A program made the translations under genes and the position numbers. From a virus, in the IMG/VR virus record IMGVR_UViG_3300009164_000318, positions 1-25,995 of that record: a stretch of DNA of 25,995 nucleotides, one strand, 5' to 3'. Below are positions 1-5,101 of this stretch, in pieces (positions within the stretch are counted from its first letter, which is position 1; each line of letters opens with the position of its first letter). The notes under the pieces were generated by a model. The model was not told where the DNA came from. It searched no databases and was given only the letters and a program-made list of their open reading frames with translations.

Positions 1-244
1 GTTGCTGGTGCTGGACGAGATTGGTGTCCAGTACGGCACGGACGGCGAGCAGACGATTTTGTTTGATGTGCTGGACAGGCGCTATCGGGATTTGAAGCCG
101 AGCATTTTGCTGACGAATCAAGACAAGGCGGGGTTCAAGCAGTACATCGGGGAGCGGGTTTTTGACCGGTTGACGGAAACGTCCAAATGGGTTGCGTTTG
201 ACTGGCAAAGTTATCGGGCTACTGCGAGGCGGGAGGCGGCGTGA
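1..244 (+). CDS. DnaC/IstB-like helicase loader ATPase, C-terminal part (truncated by window edge)
   Basis: Only the last 80 or so codons are present; the reading frame is open at the left edge, so the true start lies outside the window and the first in-frame TTG is an internal codon. The fragment opens on a Walker B strand (LLVLDEIG, with the D-E pair), followed by a sensor-1-like strand ending in T-N-Q and then a G-E-R-V-F-D-R-L segment that fits the arginine-finger/sensor helix of DnaC/IstB-type AAA+ proteins. These proteins load the replicative helicase onto phage or host DNA. Its place just before RusA and NinB fits a replication/recombination module. The stop (242-244) overlaps the GTG start of the next gene, so the two are probably translationally coupled. 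The family call is strong; whether it is DnaC-type or another helicase loader cannot be settled from this piece. Confidence 0.8.
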   Translation, partial: LLVLDEIGVQYGTDGEQTILFDVLDRRYRDLKPSILLTNQDKAGFKQYIGERVFDRLTETSKWVAFDWQSYRATARREAA

Positions 245-465
245 GCATCGCAGCCAAAGCTCAGAGAGACCCGGCAGTAGCCGAGGCGTACTGGCGCGAA
301 CGGTCCGCTTTTGACGCTGCTTACGAGGCAGCGCAGATGGTGCGCGACTTGCCCAGGACGGCTTCGCTGAAGATGGGCCGCGCCAAGCGCGCTTGGGCGA
401 GCCAGAAAAGGCGCGAGTGGCTGGCTGCCAAGGAGCGGCTGCGGGTGATGGTGGGGGCTGAATGA
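241..465 (+). CDS. Small charged hypothetical protein, 74 aa
   Basis: I do not recognise this protein. It starts at GTG 241, overlapping the previous stop as GTGA, and its own stop overlaps the ATG of rusA at 462, so it is a coupled operon member. It is rich in Ala, Arg, Lys and Glu, has no Cys, no signal peptide and no hydrophobic segment, and is probably all helical with a basic second half (residues 44-68, K-M-G-R-A-K-R-A-W and K-R-R-E-W). The basic helix could bind nucleic acid or a partner in the replication module, but nothing shows this directly. The tight overlaps on both sides and good codon usage make it a real gene. Confidence 0.65.
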   Translation: MSIAAKAQRDPAVAEAYWRERSAFDAAYEAAQMVRDLPRTASLKMGRAKRAWASQKRREWLAAKERLRVMVGAE

Positions 466-803
466 TTGAGATAACGCTGCCCTGGCCGCCCACCGTGAAC
501 ACCTACTACAGGGCTTTCAAAGGTCGAACGCTGATCAGCGAAAGAGGGCGTCAGTACGCGCGCGCCGTTGCTGAGCAGGTGCTGATTCAGTGTGCCGCAA
601 AAATGTATTCCGGCCGCCTGGAGGTGCGCATCGAAGCCTACCCGCCTGACAAGCGCTGCAGGGATCTGGATAATCTTTTCAAGGGGCTGCTCGACAGTCT
701 GACAAAGGCCGGGGTGTGGGTCGATGATGGCCAGATTGATCATTGGTCAATCATCAGGATGCCGGTGGGCGGGGTGGTCAAGGTGGAGGTACGTGCACTA
801 TGA
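462..803 (+). CDS. rusA: RusA-family Holliday junction resolvase
   Basis: RusA dimers cut four-way DNA junctions during phage recombination and replication. The 113-aa length is typical of the family. The N-terminus carries the family motif LPWPPTVNTYYR (residues 6-17). The catalytic acidic residues are visible: D68 and D70 in the R-D-L-D-N motif, followed by the N-L-F-K-G-L-L-D helix, and D88/D89 in V-D-D-G-Q-I-D. These correspond to D70, D72 and D91 of E. coli RusA. The start at 462 overlaps the upstream stop (ATGA) and the stop at 801-803 overlaps the next ATG at 800. Context with NinB and a Ref-like nuclease supports a phage recombination block in the position of the lambda nin region. 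Confidence 0.93.
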   Translation: MIEITLPWPPTVNTYYRAFKGRTLISERGRQYARAVAEQVLIQCAAKMYSGRLEVRIEAYPPDKRCRDLDNLFKGLLDSLTKAGVWVDDGQIDHWSIIRMPVGGVVKVEVRAL

Positions 804-1183
804 ACGGCTGCTACAACCGACACCCCAAAAGCGGCAAGCAAATCCTGAACAAGCCGCTTTGCGTTGATGACTTTGGAAACCTTGTGTACCGCTGCCTGTA
901 CACAAAAAAACCAGTCGCTACCGATGCTTGCATTTTTATCGGGGCCTGCATCCCCCAAGTAAGCGGCACCTTTGTTTGCGCGCCGGATGCGTGGCCCGCA
1001 TTCCGAGCGTCAAAAGCGTGCTTTGACCAATGGGATGCCAATTGCAACACTTGCAGCAATTTGGTGCGCCACAAGCAAGACAAATGCAAAGCCGGTTTTA
1101 TGTCGGGCAAGTGTTACCAGGGTGAGCGCAAATTCCACCCTGGCGACCATATGGGCATGGCTTGCTGGAGTGCGCGCACGTGA
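800..1183 (+). CDS. Cysteine-rich (12 Cys) phage protein, probable zinc binder, 127 aa
   Basis: The start chosen is ATG 800, which overlaps the rusA stop as ATGA; an open frame upstream to 743 lies inside rusA and is not needed. The protein has 12 cysteines at about residues 4, 21, 32, 44, 50, 60, 74, 82, 85, 96, 105 and 122. The C-terminal half has a C-x2-C pair (C82, C85), H91, C96, C105 and then H113 and H117 before A-C-W near the end. This spacing looks like a zinc-binding knuckle or treble-clef type fold. No signal peptide or membrane segment is seen, so disulfide stabilisation outside the cell is less likely. The operon context (rusA, ninB, ref) suggests a DNA- or nuclease-linked role, but no function can be assigned. 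Confidence 0.75.
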   Translation: MNGCYNRHPKSGKQILNKPLCVDDFGNLVYRCLYTKKPVATDACIFIGACIPQVSGTFVCAPDAWPAFRASKACFDQWDANCNTCSNLVRHKQDKCKAGFMSGKCYQGERKFHPGDHMGMACWSART

Positions 1184-1644
1184 GCGACCTGATGATGCAA
1201 GCCACCCTGATCGAGCCGCAACAGGCCCACGGCGTGCTATCGGGCCAGATTTGGCCTTGGGCAAAGAACATGCTGATGGCCGGCCACCGCCTGGACGTAG
1301 AGGTGCGACTGCACGAAGACACCAAGACCGATGCGCAGCGCAAGTATTACCACGGCGTCGTTTTGACCGAGATTGCCAAACAGGCGCGCGTAAACGGGCA
1401 GCGCTTCCCGCTGGCAGTTTGGAAAGAGCATTTTCGCGCGGAGTACCTAGGCTTTAAGACCGTGACTGCAGTCAACCCGATGACCGGTAAAAAGCACCGT
1501 CGCCGGGTTCGCAAGTCCACCGAAGACCTGGGCGTGAAGGCGTATGCCACATTGATTGAGCGCGTGACCGCTTTTGCGTGCACGGACTTGGGCGTTGAAT
1601 TCCCGGCACGCGTTGATCCCGAGACCGGGGAAATCTTGCACTGA
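1180..1644 (+). CDS. ninB: NinB-family (lambda Orf-like) recombination mediator
   Basis: NinB/Orf of lambda loads recombinase in phage recombination, taking over part of the RecFOR role. The frame shows the conserved core: K-T-D-A-Q-R-K-Y-Y-H-G-V-V-L-T-E-I-A, then W-K-E-H-F-R, T-G-K-K-H-R-R-R-V-R-K-S-T-E-D-L-G and the C-terminal E-F-P-A-R block. I chose GTG 1180, which overlaps the upstream stop (GTGA) with a GGAG at 1167-1170; ATG 1192 or ATG 1195 are close alternatives and leave the conserved part intact. Protein length is about 154 aa, normal for the family. It sits between the Cys-rich protein and a Ref-like nuclease. Confidence 0.88.
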   Translation: MSDLMMQATLIEPQQAHGVLSGQIWPWAKNMLMAGHRLDVEVRLHEDTKTDAQRKYYHGVVLTEIAKQARVNGQRFPLAVWKEHFRAEYLGFKTVTAVNPMTGKKHRRRVRKSTEDLGVKAYATLIERVTAFACTDLGVEFPARVDPETGEILH

Positions 1645-1652
1645 CACTAGCC

Positions 1653-1928
1653 ATGCATTCCAAAAACGCCAAGACCATCACAGCAGCCGAGCGCCGACAC
1701 CTGGCGCGCGTCAAGTCGCTGCCGTGCAGTGTATGCAGCCACCCCGGTCCAAGCGACGCGCATCACATCGAGCAGGGCGCGCACTTTGCAACGGTGGCGC
1801 TTTGCCCGGACTGTCACCGAGGCCCGTTGCTTGGATGGCATGGACAAAAAAGGGGCTGGCTGGTGCGCAAGATGAACGAGGTTGATGCCCTAAACGTGAC
1901 CGTGCAGAGATTGATGGAGTCCAGCTGA
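1653..1928 (+). CDS. Ref-like (RecA-dependent) HNH nuclease
   Basis: This 91-aa protein matches the compact zinc-binding HNH core of the Ref (recombination enhancement function) family known from phage P1. In that family Ref cuts DNA within RecA-bound D-loops. Visible motifs are C25-x2-C28, the A-H-H-I motif (H37, H38), a C51-x2-C54-H55 cluster and H63 in L-G-W-H-G-Q. Ref of P1 is longer, with an N-terminal tail; this is essentially the globular domain alone, as in many prophage members. The gene starts 8 bases after the ninB stop and has no clear Shine-Dalgarno, so translation may depend on coupling. The stop overlaps the next ATG (TGATG). A generic HNH protein is the main alternative. Confidence 0.78.
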   Translation: MHSKNAKTITAAERRHLARVKSLPCSVCSHPGPSDAHHIEQGAHFATVALCPDCHRGPLLGWHGQKRGWLVRKMNEVDALNVTVQRLMESS

Positions 1929-2341
1929 TGGGTATACCGTTGCGAAAAAATGTAGACGACGTATCGGCCAGGCTGGACGAGCTGCTGGTGATGTGGCACG
2001 AGCACAGGTCGAGCTACAAACTGGCGCGCGGCTATGCCGGCCAAGACGCGACATGCCGAGATTTCCGAGCGCCGACGCATTGGGACTGGCACAACGGGGC
2101 AGCGCAGGCGAGGGCGGATAGCTTGGAGGTCGCCGCGGTGGATGCAGCCATGGAGCGGGTGCCCAATACGCCGCAGCGCTGGCACACCGCTTTGGCCTTT
2201 GAGGCGCGCAACTTGTCCACTGGAAATCGGGTTTGGTCGTCGCCCGTGCTGCCAAAAGGCGAGGAACTGGAGGTACTGGTGCTGGAGGCGCGGAACCGGC
2301 TTTTGGTCGAATTAAATCGAGCGGGGGTGATGGGATGCTAG
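1928..2341 (+). CDS. Candidate late-gene antiterminator/regulator (lambda Q position), 137 aa
   Basis: I cannot name a family from sequence alone. The protein is 137 aa, starts at ATG 1928 inside TGATG, and has no Cys cluster or membrane segment apart from scattered residues. It has a central segment with W52-D-W and a helix-rich stretch A-V-D-A-A-M-E-R-V-P-N-T-P-x-R-W-H, which loosely resembles the helical motif seen in Q/RinA-type late regulators (two helices around a short Leu/Pro-Arg turn). The stronger argument is position: it is the last substantial gene before a promoter followed at once by a terminator and then the lysis, packaging and head genes, just as Q precedes pR'/tR' in lambda. 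The regulatory role is an inference. Confidence 0.5.
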   Translation: MGIPLRKNVDDVSARLDELLVMWHEHRSSYKLARGYAGQDATCRDFRAPTHWDWHNGAAQARADSLEVAAVDAAMERVPNTPQRWHTALAFEARNLSTGNRVWSSPVLPKGEELEVLVLEARNRLLVELNRAGVMGC

Positions 2342-2454
2342 AGAAACAAGGCGAATCAAAGCATTGCATCAGTCGCGGCTGGGTGCGGTACTACGGCACG
2401 GATTGGATTCCAGAGCATGTTTGGTGGACGCTTCGGATCAAGGGATTCAAATAA
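2335..2454 (+). CDS. Possible 39-aa protein at the end of the early operon
   Basis: A short frame starts at ATG 2335, overlapping the stop of the preceding gene (TAG 2339-2341), and ends at TAA 2452-2454. A GGGGGTGA stretch at 2322-2329 is a plausible ribosome binding site with normal spacing. The peptide is Trp/Tyr-rich in its middle (W16, Y19, Y20, W24, W30, W31 region) and basic at the end, with the pattern G-W-V-R-Y-Y-G-T-D-W-I-P. It has no recognisable domain. The good ribosome site and operon-style overlap argue for translation; the small size leaves doubt. Confidence 0.4.
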   Translation: MLEKQGESKHCISRGWVRYYGTDWIPEHVWWTLRIKGFK

Positions 2455-2485
2455 CCGCCCGCGGGGTGAAATTTGAGGACGAAGG

Positions 2486-2515
2486 TTGACAAGCCAATAA
2501 AAAATAGTGTCTAAT
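2486..2515 (+). promoter_or_regulatory. Strong sigma70-type promoter, candidate late promoter (pR'-like)
   Basis: A perfect -35 box TTGACA lies at 2486-2491 and a 5/6 -10 box TCTAAT at 2510-2515, with an 18-base A/T-rich spacer. The predicted start point is near 2522. It is in the only gene-free stretch between the recombination genes and the lysis/packaging genes and faces the late genes. An intrinsic terminator begins about 27 bases after the predicted start, so without antitermination it would make only a short RNA. Confidence 0.7.
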
Positions 2516-2548
2516 GTCGACGTGGGGATAAGCACGCCCCAACAAACC

Positions 2549-2580
2549 AAAGCCACCCAAACCCGGTGGCTTTTTTTATT
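2549..2580 (+). terminator. Intrinsic terminator directly after the late promoter (tR'-like)
   Basis: The stem AAAGCCACC (2549-2557) pairs with GGTGGCTTT (2565-2573) around a 7-base loop, followed by a T-rich tail to 2580. It sits about 30-60 bases after the predicted transcription start, where lambdoid late operons place the terminator overcome by Q. It would also end leftover transcription from the early operon. Confidence 0.85.
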
Positions 2581-2689
2581 TCCGATTCCATCCTCGCCCG
2601 TTTGACCGACTGCCGCTCCCATATTGCAGATTCGGAAGATCAAGATGGACCCTCGCAGCGCCCAGGGGTATATAGGCCTGCCCCGTGAA

Positions 2690-2728
2690 GCCCCCGGCAA
2701 TAGCTCCCCGCCCGGGGACGCCGGGGGC
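2690..2728. repeat. Perfect two-level GC inverted repeat (cruciform/RNA hairpin)
   Basis: The outer arms GCCCCCGGC (2690-2698) and GCCGGGGGC (2720-2728) are exact inverted copies. Inside them TCCCCG (2705-2710) and CGGGGA (2713-2718) form a second exact inverted repeat with a 2-base loop. No T run follows on either strand, so it does not look like an ordinary terminator. It lies between two intrinsic terminators in the leader of the late operon. Confidence 0.7.
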
Positions 2729-2762
2729 GTAGCGGCCAAAACAAAAAGACTCAGTTGGATTT

Positions 2763-2796
2763 GCCCGCCAGGTTTGCTCCCGGCGGGCTTTTTTTT
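2763..2796 (+). terminator. Second intrinsic terminator upstream of the lysis genes
   Basis: The stem GCCCGCC (2763-2769) pairs with GGCGGGC (2782-2788) around a 12-base loop and is followed by eight T residues (2789-2796). It ends 9 bases before the start codon of the first lysis gene. Together with the terminator at 2549-2580 it makes a tandem block that late transcription must pass. Confidence 0.88.
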
Positions 2797-2805
2797 GGAC
2801 ACCAC

Positions 2806-3180
2806 ATGGCCGAACCTACAACGTCAGCGGCGGGCATCAGCATCGTTGCGCTGGCTATTGCGCTGCTCGGCCCTTTGGCCGGCCCGTATGCGCTGATTTT
2901 CTTTGCCGCCCTGGCGGGCAGCCTATGGCCGCTGAGTGCGGCGGCAACGGCAACGCGCGTAGACGGGGCCTGGCTGGTGCTGCGCTGCACGCTGACAAGT
3001 GTGGTGCTGACCGGTGGCGCCGCAGCCTGGCTGCAAAGCGAATACAAGATCCAGGTCGATGAATCGATCGGTCCGGTGGCCTTCGCCTTCGGCGCGCTGG
3101 GCAACGGCTGGCGCACGGTGATCGATGCTCTAGCCGATGCTTTGTCATCCGCCCTCAAATACTTTGGAGGCCGCGCATGA
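2806..3180 (+). CDS. Putative holin, 124 aa
   Basis: The protein starts at ATG 2806 just after a terminator; an in-frame extension back to 2755 would run through the terminator hairpin and is rejected. It has a hydrophobic N-terminal region with two closely spaced membrane segments (about residues 10-46, rich in Ala, Leu, Ile and Gly) and a third (about 57-76), then a more polar C-terminal part. Small size, multiple membrane segments and place at the head of a cassette with spanin genes fit a holin, which makes the inner-membrane lesion that times lysis. No clear Shine-Dalgarno is seen right upstream; the terminator T run may leave the leader partly structured. Its stop overlaps the next gene (ATGA), so the two membrane proteins are coupled. 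Exact holin class is not certain. Confidence 0.7.
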   Translation: MAEPTTSAAGISIVALAIALLGPLAGPYALIFFAALAGSLWPLSAAATATRVDGAWLVLRCTLTSVVLTGGAAAWLQSEYKIQVDESIGPVAFAFGALGNGWRTVIDALADALSSALKYFGGRA

Positions 3181-3488
3181 TCGAGGCCCACGTCATCCTC
3201 TGCTTGGCCCTTTTCTACTCTGTCTTTTGCCGCTGCGTGCGGATGGATGTCAGCACCCACCGACCGATACGCCTAGTGCTGTGGATGCTGGGCACCGTGG
3301 CAGCAATAGGCCTGGCCGCGCCGCTGCACTGGCCGCACTGGACGCCGGACTTCTTCTCGCTGGCCCTGTTGGCCAGTGTGACGGCGATGCAAATGGTGAC
3401 CGCCCACTATTGGAGCAAAAGCCTTCCACCGGCTTTTACGCAGGCCGATAGGCCGCACGTCGGATTCTTCTCAAGGGGCGGCCCATGA
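3177..3488 (+). CDS. Small membrane protein, second holin or antiholin candidate, 103 aa
   Basis: This 103-aa protein has a hydrophobic N-terminus (residues 4-19), a second membrane segment (about 32-50) and a third (about 58-77), with a polar tail. A good ribosome site GGAGG (3166-3170) precedes ATG 3177, which overlaps the upstream stop. Two adjacent small membrane proteins in front of a lysin/spanin block are often a holin/antiholin pair. Which of the two makes the lethal hole cannot be told from sequence. Its stop overlaps the next ATG at 3485. Confidence 0.65.
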   Translation: MIEAHVILCLALFYSVFCRCVRMDVSTHRPIRLVLWMLGTVAAIGLAAPLHWPHWTPDFFSLALLASVTAMQMVTAHYWSKSLPPAFTQADRPHVGFFSRGGP

Positions 3489-3916
3489 AGCTGACTTTGA
3501 AGCGCCGCCCAAGCCGCGCCGAGGCAACGGTGGGTGATTTGTACATTGGCGAACAGCACGTTTGCTTCACGCTGGAAGACGTGGTTCGCGAGATCCCGGG
3601 CGTGCCGGTCGAAAAATGGAAGGTCAAGGGCAAGACCGCAATACCGGCAGGCACTTACCGCGTGACGCTGGAGACGAGCCCCAAGTACGGACCGGACTGT
3701 CTGACTGTGTGCGATGTGCCCGGCTATCAGTACATCCGCATGCATGCCGGCAATACCAGCGCGGACACGGAAGGCTGCATTTTGCTGGGCTTGCAGGCAA
3801 CTGAGACAACGCTGGTAGGTGGCAGCAGCCGCCCGGCTGTGGCCATGGTGCGAACGCTGGTGGCCAACGCGCTAAAGCGGGGTGAGGCCGTGAACATTGA
3901 GGTGCAAAACGCATGA
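3485..3916 (+). CDS. DUF5675-family protein, candidate endolysin or lysis factor, 143 aa
   Basis: The sequence matches the DUF5675 family, often found beside phage lysis genes. The conserved centre is Y-I-R-M-H87-A-G-N followed by T-x2-D-T-E-G-C98-I. The order His, then Thr-x-Gly-Cys-hydrophobic, resembles the active-site region of L,D-transpeptidases, which act on peptidoglycan with a catalytic Cys. That similarity is my inference, not an established assignment. No lysozyme, amidase or endopeptidase gene appears between the holins and the spanins, so this is the only enzyme candidate in the cassette. There is no signal peptide, so it would need a holin to reach the periplasm. A purine-rich site AAGGGG (3473-3478) precedes the start. 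Confidence 0.8.
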   Translation: MKLTLKRRPSRAEATVGDLYIGEQHVCFTLEDVVREIPGVPVEKWKVKGKTAIPAGTYRVTLETSPKYGPDCLTVCDVPGYQYIRMHAGNTSADTEGCILLGLQATETTLVGGSSRPAVAMVRTLVANALKRGEAVNIEVQNA

Positions 3917-4407
3917 TCGCCTTGCTGGCGCAACTGGCCAACCCGCGCTTGTGGGCATCGCTGGCCATCGCCGCCGTATTGGCTTGGACCCATTGGCAGG
4001 CATACGACATGGGCCGCGCACACGTGCAAAGCGCCTGGGATGCCGACAAGCTGCAGACCGCCCAACAGACGCTGCGGCTAATCGAGCGCCGCGACCGCGC
4101 CACCCAAGACCTGCAGGACACCGCCGACGCACAAAGGAGAGCTAAAAATGCGCGCATTTCTACCCTTGACGCTGATCTTGCTGCTGCTCTTAGGCGGCTG
4201 TCAGACCGTCCCGACCGTCCCGCCGAGCGCACAAGTGATGTGCCCGCGCCTGCCCCTGCTGAACCAGGAGCCCGCTGTACTGGAGCCGAGCTTTACCGAT
4301 CAGATGCAGAATTTCTTATCCGGGAGGCTGCCCGAGCAGAGCGAGTTGTTGCCGCCCTGGCCGAGTGCCAGGCTGCCTATGGTCGGGCCAGAGAAGCCTT
4401 GAGATAG
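3913..4407 (+). CDS. Rz: i-spanin (Rz-like), inner-membrane lysis protein
   Basis: Rz-type proteins sit in the inner membrane and, with Rz1, span the periplasm to disrupt the outer membrane at the last step of lysis. This 164-aa protein has one N-terminal membrane segment (about residues 12-26) followed by a long charged Ala/Gln/Arg/Glu coiled-coil region (about 40-98), then a Pro/Ala-rich hinge (about 100-120) and a C-terminal helix. This is the usual i-spanin layout, with no sequence identity needed. Start ATG 3913 overlaps the upstream stop. The gene fully contains the Rz1 frame (4148-4402) shifted by +1, the classic embedded arrangement of lambda Rz/Rz1. Confidence 0.88.
   Translation: MIALLAQLANPRLWASLAIAAVLAWTHWQAYDMGRAHVQSAWDADKLQTAQQTLRLIERRDRATQDLQDTADAQRRAKNARISTLDADLAAALRRLSDRPDRPAERTSDVPAPAPAEPGARCTGAELYRSDAEFLIREAARAERVVAALAECQAAYGRAREALR
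4148..4402 (+). CDS. Rz1: o-spanin (Rz1-like) lipoprotein, nested in Rz
   Basis: The 84-aa product has a short signal peptide (M-R-A-F-L-P then a Leu-rich core) and a lipobox L15-G16-G17-C18, so it should be an outer-membrane lipoprotein acylated on C18. The mature part is short and Pro-rich, as in other o-spanins, which pair with Rz at the periplasmic ends. It has its own ribosome site (AAAGGAGA, 4133-4140) ahead of ATG 4148 although it lies wholly inside the Rz gene in the +1 frame. A 9-base repeat GACCGTCCC occurs twice in a row (4204-4221) within this doubly coding stretch and gives D-R-P repeats in Rz and T-V-P repeats in Rz1. Confidence 0.9.
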   Translation: MRAFLPLTLILLLLLGGCQTVPTVPPSAQVMCPRLPLLNQEPAVLEPSFTDQMQNFLSGRLPEQSELLPPWPSARLPMVGPEKP

Positions 4408-4408
4408 C

Positions 4409-5101
4409 ATGGCCGCGCGGAAAACAGGCAAACCCGGCGCTTCAAAGTCGCTGGAGGGTAATCCGACACGGCGGCGGGCCGATTGGGAGGCCATTGAGCG
4501 CGATTACCGAACCGGCAAGTACACGCTGCGCGAGCTGGAAGCAAAGCACGGTGTATTTAACTCTTCGATAGCTCGCAAGGCAAAAGAATGCGAGTGGAGC
4601 AAAGACCTAAGCGCCGCCATACGGCAGGCGACCAATGCAAAGCTTGATAGCGCTCTCGTTAGCACCATTGCTAACCAAAACGCACAAGACGTTAGCATTA
4701 CGATAGCAGCGGCTGCCGCAGCCAGTGCCGACGTCATCCTGGGGCACAGAAAAGGATTGCAACGTATTGCAGCGATCAAGTCAAAGATGCTTGATCAGAT
4801 TGAGCAAGCGGCGCAAAACATGCCTGACTTGACCGCAGTGATTGAAATGGTTCGAAGCCCAGACGACAAAGGCATTGATCGCGCGAATGACGCGCTAAAG
4901 AAAGCCATGGGCCGATCTGCTTTGGTGGACGACCTAAAAAAGCTGGCGGACGTTGATGAAAAGGTGCGCAGTGGTGAACGCATTGCTTACAAGCTTGACG
5001 ATGACGGCGTAGGCAAAGGCAGTGCGCCTAGCGCAAGCTTGTCGGATACCGAGCGCGCTGTCCGGCTGGCGGCGATGCTGGCAAAGGTGCAAGACCGATG
5101 A
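4409..5101 (+). CDS. terS: Terminase small subunit
   Basis: TerS recognises the packaging start site and recruits the large subunit. The protein is 230 aa with a basic N-terminus and a helix-turn-helix-like segment (about residues 25-60: D-W-E-A-I-E-R-D-Y, then T-L-R-E-L-E-A-K-H-G-V, then S-S-I-A-R-K-A-K-E) typical of TerS DNA-binding domains, then a long helical oligomerisation region. The gene directly precedes and overlaps TerL (ATGA at 5098). It starts 1 base after the Rz stop, so lysis and packaging genes form one transcription unit. Confidence 0.85.
   Translation: MAARKTGKPGASKSLEGNPTRRRADWEAIERDYRTGKYTLRELEAKHGVFNSSIARKAKECEWSKDLSAAIRQATNAKLDSALVSTIANQNAQDVSITIAAAAAASADVILGHRKGLQRIAAIKSKMLDQIEQAAQNMPDLTAVIEMVRSPDDKGIDRANDALKKAMGRSALVDDLKKLADVDEKVRSGERIAYKLDDDGVGKGSAPSASLSDTERAVRLAAMLAKVQDR

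Larger units (their letters stand above)
2455..2805. other. Gene-free late control region
   Basis: These 351 bases hold a promoter (2486-2515), a terminator (2549-2580), a two-level inverted repeat (2690-2728) and a second terminator (2763-2796). No open frame here has both a ribosome site and coding character. A short hairpin TGGGG/CCCCA (2523-2527 with 2537-2541) lies at the very start of the predicted late transcript. No tRNA is seen. Confidence 0.75.

Noticed and set aside
972-1457. 161-aa + strand frame overlapping the Cys-rich gene and ninB
   Set aside because: It is rich in Arg/Ala/Pro as shadow frames are, while the two overlapping genes have clear conserved motifs and coupled starts and stops.
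2624-2896. 90-aa open frame across the late control region
   Set aside because: It runs through the GC palindrome and the second terminator and into the holin gene in another frame, with no ribosome site and no sensible protein features.
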